Positions 43,599-52,184 are shown, counted from the first letter of the stretch. The stretch is 64,000 bases of DNA from Terrirubrum flagellatum (GCF_022059845.1 NZ_CP091851.1:2666001-2730000), one strand, 5' to 3'. The notes: a model not told the origin generated them from the sequence alone. Made by a program: numbers and translations.

Positions 43599-45167
43599 TT
43601 ATTTCATCACCGTCAGCCAGAGGCGCGGTTTGTTGTCCGACGCCTGCACGGTCGACGCGATGGTGTTGCGCATCGCCCAGGCCATTGGCTGCTGATGCAG
43701 CGGGATGAAGAGATGCTCTTTCTTGGCGATGGCGAGCGCTTCCGCCATCATCGGGATGCGCTTCTTGTTATCGAGCTCCACGCCGGCCTTGTCGACCAGC
43801 GCGTCGATCTTGGCGTCGCCCCATTCGCCCCAGTTGAACACGCCGCCGGAGCCGCTCTTCGAGCGCACCACCTGCACGAGCAGGGAGTAGGCGTCGATCA
43901 TCGGCTCGTTGGCCCAGCCGAAGGAGATGACATCGAAGTCGCCCTTCACGCGCTTCGGCGTCTGCTGGCTACGCGGCCCCATGCTGAGATTGGGCTTCAG
44001 GCCGGCGCGCGACCACATCGACGCCACCGCCTGACAGAACTCCTCTTCATTGACGAGGCTGTCGCTCTGGCAGTTCATCTGAAACGAGAAGCCATTGGGA
44101 TATCCCGCCGCCGCGAGCAGCTTCTTCGCGCCGTCGAGATCGAACGGCAGACGCTCGTCCTGCGACGGCTCGTAGCCCGGGATCGCCGGAGCGACGAGCG
44201 CGCCGGTGTTGCGGGAGAGGCCGCGCATGGCGCGCTTCTGGACGGCGTCGATGTCGATCGCGCGATAGAGCGCTTCGCGAACACGGATATCCTTGAAGGG
44301 GTTCTTGTCCTTCACATCGCTTTCATAGAGCGCATTCTTCAGATTGAAGGCGAAGAACACGCTGCGCAACTCGTTCGTCTGCAGCACCTTGATGTCTGAT
44401 GAAGCCGACAGGCGCGGCAGATCCTGCAGCGGTGCGACATTGGTGAAATCGATCTCGCCGGAGAGCATCGCCGCGACGCGCGTCGAGGCCGAGGTGATCG
44501 GCGTAAATTCGATTCGGTCGATGTTGTGCTTCGGCTTGTCCCACCAGTCCTTGTTGGCGACGAACACCGTCTTTGAATCGGCGCGGCGGCTCTCGATTGC
44601 GAACGGCCCGGTGCCGTTGGCGTTGTCGGTGGCGTAGCCCTTGACGCCCTTGCCGGAGTCGGTGGGCTTCAGCGCGTTGTTCGCCTCCATCCACTTCTTG
44701 TCGAGGATGTAGATGTTTGTGAGATCGTTGAGCAGCAGCGGATAGGGGCCGTTGACTTCGATATCGACGGTGTAGTCGTCGATCTTCTTCGCGCCCTTGT
44801 AGGCCGGCAGGTTGCCCTTCAGCGGCGAGTCATCATCGGTGACGCGCGTCAGCGAGGCGATCACGTCGTCGGCGGTGAAGGGGTCGCCATTATGAAACTT
44901 CACGCCCTTGCGCAGCTTGAAGCGCCACACGGTCGGCGACACCGTCTCCCAGGATTCGGCCAGCGCCGGCTCGATCTTGAGATCGCCGGTGTAGCGCACG
45001 AGCCCTTCATAGACGTGATTGAGCACGGAGAGCGTGAAGGTCTCGCCGAAGGAATAGGGATCGAGCGACGCGATCTCGCGCGAGGCGCCCCATTTCAGCG
45101 TCTTCGCGTCTGCGACGCCGGTCAAAGCCAAAGCGGCCGCGGCCGCCAGCAACCATCGGGTCTTCAT
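43599..45167 (-). CDS. ABC transporter substrate-binding protein, family 5, second importer
   Basis: A 522-residue periplasmic protein with leader MKTRWLLAAAAALALTGVADA and the family-5 pattern: SLDPYSFGETFTLSVLNHVY, ALAESWETVSPTVWRFKLRK, VKFHNGDPFTADDVIASL and STRVAAMLSGEIDFTNV. ATG at 45167 follows GGAGAGGAGAAAG, an unusually strong ribosome site. It heads the operon containing two permeases, two amidohydrolases and two ATPases. The cargo is unknown; the amidohydrolases favour a nitrogen heterocycle or its conjugate. Confidence 0.92.
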   Translation of the reverse strand: MKTRWLLAAAAALALTGVADAKTLKWGASREIASLDPYSFGETFTLSVLNHVYEGLVRYTGDLKIEPALAESWETVSPTVWRFKLRKGVKFHNGDPFTADDVIASLTRVTDDDSPLKGNLPAYKGAKKIDDYTVDIEVNGPYPLLLNDLTNIYILDKKWMEANNALKPTDSGKGVKGYATDNANGTGPFAIESRRADSKTVFVANKDWWDKPKHNIDRIEFTPITSASTRVAAMLSGEIDFTNVAPLQDLPRLSASSDIKVLQTNELRSVFFAFNLKNALYESDVKDKNPFKDIRVREALYRAIDIDAVQKRAMRGLSRNTGALVAPAIPGYEPSQDERLPFDLDGAKKLLAAAGYPNGFSFQMNCQSDSLVNEEEFCQAVASMWSRAGLKPNLSMGPRSQQTPKRVKGDFDVISFGWANEPMIDAYSLLVQVVRSKSGSGGVFNWGEWGDAKIDALVDKAGVELDNKKRIPMMAEALAIAKKEHLFIPLHQQPMAWAMRNTIASTVQASDNKPRLWLTVMK

Positions 45168-45260
45168 CGCTTTCTCCTCTCCACCGAGCCGTCGCCTTGG
45201 GCGCCGGTCTCGTCCCATGCTTTGCCTCTTCTTGCGTCAGATGACGCCTTCTTTGGCACT

Positions 45261-45317
45261 TTGTGTGCGATAAATAATCAATATTGCATGCGATCATATT
45301 ATGATATTGTATGCGAT
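45261..45317. promoter_or_regulatory. Three direct repeats TTGYRTGCGAT at 23-base spacing (candidate GntR operator)
   Basis: TTGTGTGCGAT (45261-45271), TTGCATGCGAT (45284-45294) and TTGTATGCGAT (45307-45317) start exactly 23 bases apart. Between the second and third lies a perfect inverted repeat ATCATA-T-TATGAT (45293-45305). The block is in the 240-base gap between the binding-protein gene (leftward) and the GntR gene (rightward), where a regulator of both would bind. Confidence 0.65.
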
Positions 45318-45407
45318 TATTGAACACAAGCGCAAACTGGAGTGGAGCCGAATCCCGTGACATGGAGGGAGCCTGATGCCTCTCAACGACAGCCAAGACG
45401 GGCGGCC

Positions 45408-46115
45408 ATGACGGAAACCCGCGCTCCGGGATCGCGCGCGCAATCGGTCTACAGGGCGCTCAGGCGCGCCATCATCGAGCAGGCGCTCAAGCCCGGCATG
45501 AAGCTGCCGGAGGATTCGATTGGCGAGCAGCTCGGCGTCAGCCGCACTCTGGTGCGCGAGGCGTTCGGCCGGCTGGCGGTGGAAGGTCTCGTCGAACTCA
45601 AGCCCAATCGCGGCGCGTCGGTCGCCTACCCCACGCTGGAGGAAGCGCGCGACGTCTTCGACGTGCGCCGCGGTCTCGAGCGCCTCGTCGCAGAAAGTCT
45701 CGCGGGGCGCCTCACGGCGTCGCAGGCGGCCGAACTCGAGGCCCATGTGCGCCAGGAGGAGCAGGCGCAGGGACGCGACGGACCGGAGTCGATCCGCCTC
45801 GCTGGCGAGTTCCATATCAAGCTCGCCGAGATGACCGGCAATTTGCTGCTCCTGCGCTATGTGCAGGAGGTCAGTTCGCGCTGCTCGCTGATCCTCGCGA
45901 TCTATGGCCGCCCGCATTCGTCGGAATGCGCGGTCTCCGAGCATCGTCAATTGATCGAAGCGCTACGCGCCGGCGATGCGAAGCGCGCCGCCGATCTCAT
46001 GGACCATCATTTGCAAGCGGTGGTGACGCGCGCGCTGCTCACGCCACGCGGCGAGCGCGATGTTCGCGACCTGCTCGCGCCCTACGCCCTCAGCGAAGGA
46101 CTGACGCCTCCGTGA
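45408..46115 (+). CDS. GntR-family (FadR/FCD subfamily) transcriptional regulator
   Basis: A 235-residue regulator: winged helix-turn-helix at about residues 12-75 (QALKPGMKLPEDSIGEQLGV, SRTLVREAFGRLAVEGLVEL, KPNRGASVAYP) and an FCD domain with FHIKLAEMTGN and SEHRQLIEALRAGD (ligand/metal histidines). It is divergent from the second Opp/amidohydrolase operon, and three TTGYRTGCGAT repeats lie between them. Its stop overlaps the flavin reductase start as GTGA. ATG at 45408 begins a normal polar N-terminus; an in-frame GTG at 45342 is less likely. Confidence 0.88.
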   Translation: MTETRAPGSRAQSVYRALRRAIIEQALKPGMKLPEDSIGEQLGVSRTLVREAFGRLAVEGLVELKPNRGASVAYPTLEEARDVFDVRRGLERLVAESLAGRLTASQAAELEAHVRQEEQAQGRDGPESIRLAGEFHIKLAEMTGNLLLLRYVQEVSSRCSLILAIYGRPHSSECAVSEHRQLIEALRAGDAKRAADLMDHHLQAVVTRALLTPRGERDVRDLLAPYALSEGLTPP

Positions 46116-46801
46116 CCGACGCCCTGACCAAGCCGAAAGCCGCCGGCGCGGCCGACATCGTCACCTTCGATTTTGCGGCGCTGACCCCTCGCGAGCGCTA
46201 CAAGCTTCTGATCGGCGCTGTGGTGCCGCGGCCTATCGCGCTCGTCACCACCATTGATGCGCAGGACGCCGTCAATGCGGCGCCGTTCAGCTTCTTCAAC
46301 TGCCTCTCCGCCGATCCCGCGATCCTGGCGCTCGGCGTCGAATATCGCCCGACCGGCGCGCAGAAGGACACCGGCCGCAATGTGCGCGAGACGTTGTCCT
46401 TCACCGTGAACATTGTGTCAGACGCGATCGTCGAGAAGATGAATGTTTGCGCCGTGCCGTTCGAGCCCGGTATCGACGAACTCGTGCAAGCCGGATTGAC
46501 GGCGAAACCGGGCGTGAAAGTCCCCTGCCCCTGGATCGGCGAAGCGCCGGCGGCGTTCGAATGCCGGCATCATACGTCGCTCGGCATCGGCAATTCGCGC
46601 GAGATTATTCTGGGCGAAGTAGTCTATGCACATTTCCGCGCCGATGTGGTCGACGCCGCCAAGCATTATGTCGATGCCGCCGCGCTCGATGCGGTCGGCC
46701 GCATGGGCGGCCATGGCTACGCGACCACGCGCGACTATTTCGATCTTCCGACGATGTCGGTCGCGGCCTGGAGCGCAGGCGCGATCACGACACGACGCTA
46801 G
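46112..46801 (+). CDS. Flavin reductase-like FMN-binding split-barrel protein
   Basis: A 229-residue protein of the flavin reductase/FMN-binding family. The start of the domain reads LLIGAVVPRPIALVTTIDA, followed by NAAPFSFFNCLSADPAILAL and the FMN-side KDTGRNVRETLSFTVNIV. Proteins of this type either reduce FMN for a partner monooxygenase or act as stand-alone flavoproteins. GTG at 46112 overlaps the GntR stop as GTGA, indicating joint expression with the regulator. A role in opening or modifying the ring compounds handled by the neighbouring amidohydrolases is possible but unproven; no monooxygenase is adjacent. Confidence 0.87.
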   Translation: MTDALTKPKAAGAADIVTFDFAALTPRERYKLLIGAVVPRPIALVTTIDAQDAVNAAPFSFFNCLSADPAILALGVEYRPTGAQKDTGRNVRETLSFTVNIVSDAIVEKMNVCAVPFEPGIDELVQAGLTAKPGVKVPCPWIGEAPAAFECRHHTSLGIGNSREIILGEVVYAHFRADVVDAAKHYVDAAALDAVGRMGGHGYATTRDYFDLPTMSVAAWSAGAITTRR

Positions 46802-46807
46802 ACTGCG

Positions 46808-47875
46808 TCAATTGGCGATTTTTGACCGGTTTGCGGCGAGTCGCTCATCGACCAGCGCGACCTGGGCGTCGATCGCTGGATGACGCAGGCCCTTCTGCAT
46901 CGCGATCAACTGCACCAGCTTGTCAGCCCGCTCGATATGAGGGGCGCCGTTGTTGATGGCTCGCGCCGCCGAAGCCGGCCGCGACAGGCTTTCGGCCGCC
47001 GCCGCATATTTTTCGAACGGCACAAGGTCGGCCGGCGCCGCCCCAAGCCTCACGCACAAATCGAAAACGAAATTATAGACAGAGCGCGACTCCTCAATGT
47101 CGGTATGCACGGCCTCCTTCGCTGTGCGCATTCCGTCCCTGGTGATGCATCGATAGTTGCCCGCAAGCAGCATCGACCATTTGGCGAGCGGCACCCAGAT
47201 CGAATCGTAGGCCTTCAACTTGACTGGCAGCTCGATCTTGCCCTCCGGCGTATCGAAGCGAGCCTCGTCAACATCCTTCTCCAGGTTGCGGATGAGCTGA
47301 GTGTCATTCTCACCCTCAAAACGGGCGCATTTGAAATTCGTCGGGAGCGTGACCAGCAACTCATTGGCTTTGCCATCTGGCGGACGGATCGCCTGCGGAT
47401 CAGGGCTGTTAAGCGTGATCTTGCTCGGGTCGATCGAATCCCAGACGCGCGGGTCTGTGTACGCAGCTTCCAGCGCTTTGTGGTCGAGGCCGGGAATGCG
47501 CCTGAGATAAGAAAGTGGCGGCATGTTCATGATAGACATGCAGGGCGCGCGGGACTTGCCCACGGCGTCGAGGAGCTGGCGCACGCCCTCCACTCGATAT
47601 TGCGGCTCCTGCATGCAAAGTCCGACCAGATCGAATTGCGACGGATCGACGCCGGACGCCGGACCAGCAGTCACCTTTCCCGGAAGCTTGCGCGATTCCA
47701 GGACGACCGGTTCGTTGCGGCCGCGCACTGGCAGCGTCACCCTGAAGCCTTCGGCATTGATCAGGTCAGCCTCCGCCGGCAGGCAGACCAGATGTATCGA
47801 GTGACCGCCAAACAGCAGCTTGGACGCCAGGAGCGAGCCGTAGGACGCGCCCATCAACAGGATGTTTTGCGGCAT
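46808..47875 (-). CDS. ApbA/PanE (ketopantoate reductase)-like dehydrogenase
   Basis: A 355-residue protein with an N-terminal dinucleotide fold (ILLMGASYGSLLASKLLFGG, in place of the usual GxGxxG) and a C-terminal helical domain with AYDSIWVPLAKWSMLLAGNY and GMRTAKEAVHTDIEESRSVY. The layout resembles the ApbA/PanE family, but the glycine motif is GASYGS and the length is greater than the usual 300 residues, so it is a distant member; substrate unknown. It ends six bases from the flavin reductase gene on the opposite strand (convergent). Confidence 0.65.
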   Translation of the reverse strand: MPQNILLMGASYGSLLASKLLFGGHSIHLVCLPAEADLINAEGFRVTLPVRGRNEPVVLESRKLPGKVTAGPASGVDPSQFDLVGLCMQEPQYRVEGVRQLLDAVGKSRAPCMSIMNMPPLSYLRRIPGLDHKALEAAYTDPRVWDSIDPSKITLNSPDPQAIRPPDGKANELLVTLPTNFKCARFEGENDTQLIRNLEKDVDEARFDTPEGKIELPVKLKAYDSIWVPLAKWSMLLAGNYRCITRDGMRTAKEAVHTDIEESRSVYNFVFDLCVRLGAAPADLVPFEKYAAAAESLSRPASAARAINNGAPHIERADKLVQLIAMQKGLRHPAIDAQVALVDERLAANRSKIAN

Positions 47876-48065
47876 TGGTTGCTTTCCACAACTTCAGGGC
47901 CAAGCCCTTGTGGTATCAGAAACAAATGTTTCCGGGTTCGCAAGCCTCGCGCCTCGGACCGTCGCAGAGGTATGACTTGAATACAGGCGCACCGCCAGTG
48001 CCCGTTCGCTATCCTTTGATAATCACTTTGCTTTTTTCTGGCGGGCGTTTCGACGCTCTCGACGG

Positions 48066-48466
48066 CCAGCCTTACAGGCGATCATCGACGCAACGCCAAC
48101 CGGGCGCCTCAGCTTCATCTTGACGGAATTTGGCAAGCCCTTCACGCCAACCGGCTTCGGCGCGCGGTTCCGCAAATGGTGCAATGCGGCCTGCTTGCCG
48201 CATTGTTCGGCGCACGGACTGCGCAAGGAGTGCGCGGCGACCGTCGCGAATCTCGGCGGCAGTGACGAACGGATGATGGCGCTGTTCGGCGGAAGCGAGA
48301 ACAGGTGGCGACCTACACAAGGAATGCGAACAAGCGTCGGCTGGCTATCACTGCGGCGGCCTTGATCGAGGAAGCACTAACAACGAACGGAATTGTCCCG
48401 TCGGCTATCCAGTTGCTGCCCGAGCGGGACAATGAGCCGAAATCAGTGAAGGAAAACAAGGAATGA
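48066..48466 (+). pseudogene. Frameshifted C-terminal relic of a tyrosine recombinase (phage-type integrase)
   Basis: The reading from 48066 contains LTEFGKPFTPTGFGARFRKW and SAHGLRKECAATVANLGGSD, which is the box-II region of phage-type integrases (HGLRK). Near 48300 the frame shifts; the continuation in another frame reads VATYTRNANKRRLAITAAAL, which supplies the catalytic Tyr region, and ends at 48466. The N-terminal domains are missing. It marks the left edge of the accessory region; no tRNA or attachment site was found beside it. Confidence 0.75.
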
Positions 48467-48843
48467 AAAAGCGGATGGTGCCCAGGGGCGTCTTTTAATT
48501 TACCGCACAACCTAATGAATTAGCTTGTCTTTTTCAGAGCCAATAATAATTTTCCAACATTTGTCCAACGGCGAATTTTGGGCGGTGGTTCGGTTCCCAT
48601 AGCATCGTCAACTGATGGGTTATCCTGCGCCCTCCCCCCACCTGCGGGCGCCTTGGCCTGCGCCGCTCGTCGGATTCGCGGCTGGTAGCTCATCTGCTTG
48701 GGGAGAAGAGGCGCGGTCACGGACCTGAAGTCCGGTCCCCCGATGAGGGGACCGGGAAACTCAACAAGGCAACGGCCGCTCCTTGGGGTAGGAGAACGGG
48801 CCGGGCTGGCCGTGGTTAGTCCTTTTGCGCGATACAGCTTGGT
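48467..48843. other. Gene-free stretch with a perfect hairpin
   Basis: No gene recognised. CCGGTCCCC (48732-48740) and GGGGACCGG (48747-48755) form a perfect nine-base-pair stem with a six-base loop, without a following T-run on either strand. It lies about 90 bases past the stop of the leftward gene at 48844-49269. It may be a structural RNA element, a factor-dependent terminator or a mobile-element end. Confidence 0.35.
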
Positions 48844-49269
48844 TCAGCCGTCAGCTTCGCGTAGCCCGCAAACGGCACCGCCAATGATCAATCTCGCCTG
48901 CGCGGCTTCAATGAGCTCCGCCATTCCTTTGAAGAAGGCGATCGCGTCGCTCTGCCACTTCATCATTTCCTCGAATGCGTCCCCTTCGCGAAGGCCGGCC
49001 GCGGCTTTCGCCAGCTCATCCTTAGTGAGCGTCATTACCCCCGACGCCGCACGGAGCGCGGCGCCGTACGACTTGTTCCACGCGATCCACTGATCGCGGG
49101 TTGGCTGAACGGCCAACTCCTTTGTCCACGGCTCGATAGGGGTGGCCGCGAGTTGCTCGATCTCGCGCCAACTCACACCGGGCTTGGAGCGGTCCGTGCG
49201 AGTTCGCCGGGAAGTGGACTGTGACCGTCGGACGGGCGGACGTGATAGCGTGCGCGCAACCTGCTTCAT
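48844..49269 (-). CDS. Hypothetical protein, 141 residues
   Basis: Unrecognised. The N-terminal 35 residues are Arg/Ser-rich (SQSTSRRTRTDRSKPG), the rest is helical with WTKELAVQPTRDQWIAWNKS and FEEMMKWQSDAIAFFKGMAE, loosely reminiscent of phasin-like or small cytoplasmic helical proteins. ATG at 49269 has GGAG seven bases upstream, so translation is plausible. It stands alone between the integrase relic and the HNH-like gene. Confidence 0.55.
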   Translation of the reverse strand: MKQVARTLSRPPVRRSQSTSRRTRTDRSKPGVSWREIEQLAATPIEPWTKELAVQPTRDQWIAWNKSYGAALRAASGVMTLTKDELAKAAAGLREGDAFEEMMKWQSDAIAFFKGMAELIEAAQARLIIGGAVCGLREADG

Positions 49270-49483
49270 GGGGATGCTCCATGTTCGGGTAGGTCGGTCG
49301 GAGAGCTGCAACTTTCCGACCGGCCGCTCGATCGGCGACCGAGCACGCAGAGCATGCCGGTCGAGCATTAAAAGTCAAATAATTTCAAATGGATAGAATG
49401 CTGTCGGAGTCGATGGAAAACTATCGAAACTGATCAGCGCGAGCGCCGCATTCCACTTAAGAGGTTGCACCACACATAGAGTG

Positions 49484-50359
49484 CTATGCGAACAGCTCTC
49501 CCGGTCGCACCTCGCTAGTCGTTTCCCATGTGCTCACGATGGACGCATATTTCTCGGGCTCTGAGGTCGCGAGAGAAAAAATGTATAGGCCCTTATGAAA
49601 GCGAGAAAGAGCTGCGACGATCGTCCGCTCGTCGGAATTGTAACGATAAGCGAACTGCTCATCGACGTGAAACTTCCCTTGCTCAAGAGTCCGACCGCCA
49701 GGCATGATCGCAAGCATCGATTGAAGCGTTTGGTTCGCTAGCCCGGCATTTAGGAACCATGTCGACCACGCACGGCCGTGCTTGGGCAACGCTTGGCCGA
49801 CGTGCTCTCGGTAGAGGGCGAACGACATTTTTGCTGCGAACCTATCCAGTAGACTCCTTGTATTTTTCCCGGAAGCTTGAACGCCGAGAAACGGAAGATT
49901 CACGCCAGAACGATCACGGCGCCACTCACGCCTAAAGCTTCCGCCAAACAACTCGATCAGAACAAGCGGATTTCTTCGCTGAATCTGATTTCGAAGCGCA
50001 ACGGCTTCGTCCAATAGCTGCTTATCCAAGCGATGATCGGGGCTTAGGCGCGCGAAGAAACTGGCGACCAGATCTGCATCGCTTGAGCCAGAGTTGCACT
50101 CTTCGCAGGTAGCGAACTCCAAGCCGCTGGGGCGGGATTTGCTCCGAAACATTGCGCGAGGAGGCATGTGCTCCAGTGATCGCCATTTCTGAAAGCAATA
50201 GATGCATCTGGGCTCAGGTCCCAAAATCGATTCTCGGCTCCGGCTCTTTGCTCTGGCCTCGCCCAATCTCGTCTCCCCTTCTGCTGCTGAATCTACATTT
50301 AATCGAAACTGGCCACGCTTAGCGCGAGCGGCCGAGCTTATGAAGCTCCAGGAACGCAA
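49484..50359 (-). CDS. HNH-like zinc-finger protein of unknown function
   Basis: A protein of up to 291 residues. Near residue 52 it has CIYCFQKWRSLEHMPPRAMF and then FATCEECNSGSSDAD: two CxxC pairs with a His between, the layout of HNH-type treble-clef nucleases in which His and Asn act on DNA. The 200-residue C-terminal part (AAKMSFALYREHVGQALPKH and onwards) is not recognised and has no membrane segment. The start is uncertain: the longest reading begins with TTG at 50359 and its first 45 residues are low quality. Nuclease activity and any defence role are untested guesses. Confidence 0.55.
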   Translation of the reverse strand: MRSWSFISSAARAKRGQFRLNVDSAAEGETRLGEARAKSRSRESILGPEPRCIYCFQKWRSLEHMPPRAMFRSKSRPSGLEFATCEECNSGSSDADLVASFFARLSPDHRLDKQLLDEAVALRNQIQRRNPLVLIELFGGSFRREWRRDRSGVNLPFLGVQASGKNTRSLLDRFAAKMSFALYREHVGQALPKHGRAWSTWFLNAGLANQTLQSMLAIMPGGRTLEQGKFHVDEQFAYRYNSDERTIVAALSRFHKGLYIFSLATSEPEKYASIVSTWETTSEVRPGELFA

Positions 50360-50554
50360 CTCCGTCTCTCAAACGTCAGTGGACCAGGATTGCCGCCAGC
50401 GCGACCATAAGCCGCCACGAAAGCTGCAACGGCGAGGATTGACGGGCTAGTCCGGATCATGCCGCCGGGACGTGGGCGGCTTGAGATCGCTCCGCAAGGC
50501 TCGACGTGAAATGCTGAGATCGTCAGGTTGCCGATGCGGCCACGGAGCTGAACT

Positions 50555-50767
50555 TTGGCGGATGATCAGAACAACGAGCTTCAGCAACTGCTCGAGAAGT
50601 TGAAGACGGGCGAACCGAAGCCCGATCCAATTCACGACCAACTCAATTCGGGCCTTCGACCGGCTCGGCCGGCTCTGACTCTGCTGGCGTTCGCCGCTGT
50701 CATGATTGTCATTGCCGCCGCGCGCTGGCTTTGGGCTGACGCGCTGCACGCGCTGGGAGCACCTTAA
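50555..50767 (+). CDS. Small predicted single-span membrane protein
   Basis: A 70-residue product: a charged N-terminal half (ADDQNNELQQLLEKLKTGEP) and one hydrophobic helix (ALTLLAFAAVMIVIAAARWL). TTG at 50555 has GGAG eight bases upstream. The amphipathic start plus one helix suggests a tail-anchored inner-membrane protein. No family recognised. Confidence 0.45.
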   Translation: MADDQNNELQQLLEKLKTGEPKPDPIHDQLNSGLRPARPALTLLAFAAVMIVIAAARWLWADALHALGAP

Positions 50768-50777
50768 CGCCTGCGGT

Positions 50778-50862
50778 CGGATTTTGATGGACTGCAGATT
50801 TTCTTTGAACGCGACTCGCTGTCACCAACGCTACGCCTGACAGGCGCGGCGCGCCTTCCCCC
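50778..50862. repeat. Imperfect duplicated fragment, copy A
   Basis: About 80% identical by hand count (17 mismatches in 85) to 52662-52746. In the plus reading both copies encode closely similar peptides (FDGLQIFFERDSLSPTLRL here, FEALHIFVERDSLSAALRL there), with many third-position changes, so it derives from a coding sequence. This copy has no start codon in frame and follows a stop, so it is a relic. The remaining bases to 51055 hold nothing recognised. Confidence 0.55.
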
Positions 50863-51055
50863 GAAGGCACGGACGAGCAACGGGTCGCCACTCCCCCCGG
50901 CGCGGCGGCCCGTCTCGATTTCCGCAGGGGCCTGGCGGCCTCGCTTGACTCCTGTGCGCCAATGAGAACAAGATAAGAACATCCGATCCCGGGCGGGACC
51001 TTCGGCCAGGCGCATAGCGCGTCGGGCGGCGGCCCGCGTTTGCCTGGAGGCGGCG

Positions 51056-51316
51056 ATGGCGAGCGTCACCTATTTCGTCGTGATCCCGTTCGAGGCGGAC
51101 GAGGATGGCGAACTCACAGCCGGCGAGCCGATCGAGGCGCGCACGCCTTCAGGCGCGATTTTCCGGGCCAAAGCTGTCGCTCTTTCAGCCGGCGGCGCAA
51201 TCGCGTTCAGCCGCACCGGCGATCCGTCCCTTGGCGAGTTCGAGGACGCAGTCGTCTTGGCGCGCGAAGGGATCACCCCTGACGATCTGGCAGCCTATGT
51301 CGGCACCGGCGCCTGA
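51056..51316 (+). CDS. Hypothetical protein, 86 residues
   Basis: Unrecognised small soluble protein (MASVTYFVVIPFEADEDGEL at the start, then strands and GITPDDLAAYVGTGA). ATG at 51056 follows GGAGGCGGCG, a good ribosome site. It overlaps the next gene by 20 bases and opens a nest of four overlapping small genes. The composition resembles the product at 51718-51966 (FVVIPFEADEDGEL versus HVVVAFDRNEEGNL), so the two may be distant paralogues. Confidence 0.55.
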   Translation: MASVTYFVVIPFEADEDGELTAGEPIEARTPSGAIFRAKAVALSAGGAIAFSRTGDPSLGEFEDAVVLAREGITPDDLAAYVGTGA

Positions 51317-51728
51317 ACGCCAGCCGGAGCGGCTGTGCGATCTCTCCTCGGCGATGCCGGTGCTGCGCATCACCTGCGGCGAGTGCTCCTCGATCGACGA
51401 CCACAGCGTCCGGGAACTCCAGCGCTTCTACGGCCATGAAGCCGGCGTATCCGATCTGGTGGCAGGTCTGCGTCTGTCCTGCGGCCATGACGGCGGCGTG
51501 CGCCGCTGGGAGGCCTGCACGCAGCCGCCACGCCAATCGCCGCCGCCGGCCGACGATGACACGGCAATCGACGCGGCGCTTGCCGAGTTCAATGGCGACG
51601 CCCGCGCAACCATCCGCGCGCTGCTTCATGATATCGACGCGCTCGCGGCCGACGCGCGCTCGTTGGTCTCACGCGGCTTCGTCCGCGACCTCGACCTCGT
51701 CGAATGGAGGAGGCGTCATGACCGTTGA
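51297..51728 (+). CDS. Hypothetical protein, 143 residues, cysteine/histidine-containing
   Basis: Unrecognised. It contains CGECSSIDDHS and SCGHDGGVRRWEACTQ, which together offer two Cys pairs and two His for a possible zinc site, followed by a helical C-terminal half (RATIRALLHDIDALAADARS). ATG at 51297 lacks a strong ribosome site and lies within the previous gene, so translation is probably coupled; ATG at 51354 is an alternative. Its stop overlaps the next gene by eleven bases. Confidence 0.5.
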   Translation: MSAPAPERQPERLCDLSSAMPVLRITCGECSSIDDHSVRELQRFYGHEAGVSDLVAGLRLSCGHDGGVRRWEACTQPPRQSPPPADDDTAIDAALAEFNGDARATIRALLHDIDALAADARSLVSRGFVRDLDLVEWRRRHDR

Positions 51729-51966
51729 GCGATATCACGTCGTCGTCGCTTTCGATCGGAATGAAGAGGGCAACCTGGTCGGCGGTCGCGGCGTCCTCGA
51801 AAAGTCGAAGATGGCCGCCCTCAGCACGGCGCGCGATCTGGCGCGGACGCATCTCGGCGTCGTCGCGGTGTCTTGCCTGGCCGACCGAGAAGCCGGCGTC
51901 TTTGGCGAGGGTCAGGCGACGATCTTCGGCGTCGTCCCTGCAAAATATCGGCCGCGCGGCAGATGA
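51718..51966 (+). CDS. Hypothetical protein, 82 residues
   Basis: Unrecognised small protein (MTVERYHVVVAFDRNEEGNL, then STARDLARTHLGVVAVSCLA). A strong ribosome site GGAGGAGGCG precedes the ATG at 51718, which makes this the best supported gene of the nest. It overlaps the previous gene by eleven bases and the next by four (ATGA). The similarity of its N-terminus to the product of 51056-51316 suggests an old duplication. Confidence 0.55.
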   Translation: MTVERYHVVVAFDRNEEGNLVGGRGVLEKSKMAALSTARDLARTHLGVVAVSCLADREAGVFGEGQATIFGVVPAKYRPRGR

Positions 51967-52184
51967 TCAGCGGCCGCGGCCCCGCCGATCCCGTTACCGA
52001 CGAAGACGAGCAGCTGATCACCTCTCCCTATGTTGTCGTGCGTCTCGAATGCGCGGTCCGTCAGAAGCAACGTCAATTCAGGCTGGCGCGCCTTTGTCGA
52101 AGAGTTCGGCTCTGGCATCACCATGAATGCGCGCAGAACGAAACCCTCACTCCGCCGATGCCTGGGCCGAGGACAACAACTTGA
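51963..52184 (+). CDS. Possible small protein, 73 residues
   Basis: The reading starts with ATG inside the stop codon of the previous gene (ATGA), which suggests translational coupling. The product MISGRGPADPVTDEDEQLIT, followed by a basic stretch and a Cys/His segment (RLWHHHECAQNE), matches no family I know. Support is only positional. Confidence 0.3.
   Translation: MISGRGPADPVTDEDEQLITSPYVVVRLECAVRQKQRQFRLARLCRRVRLWHHHECAQNETLTPPMPGPRTTT

Noticed and set aside
48467-48843. tRNA gene next to the integrase relic as integration site
   Set aside because: The hairpin at 48732-48755 does not extend to a cloverleaf and no TTCGA-type T-loop with matching acceptor stem was found.
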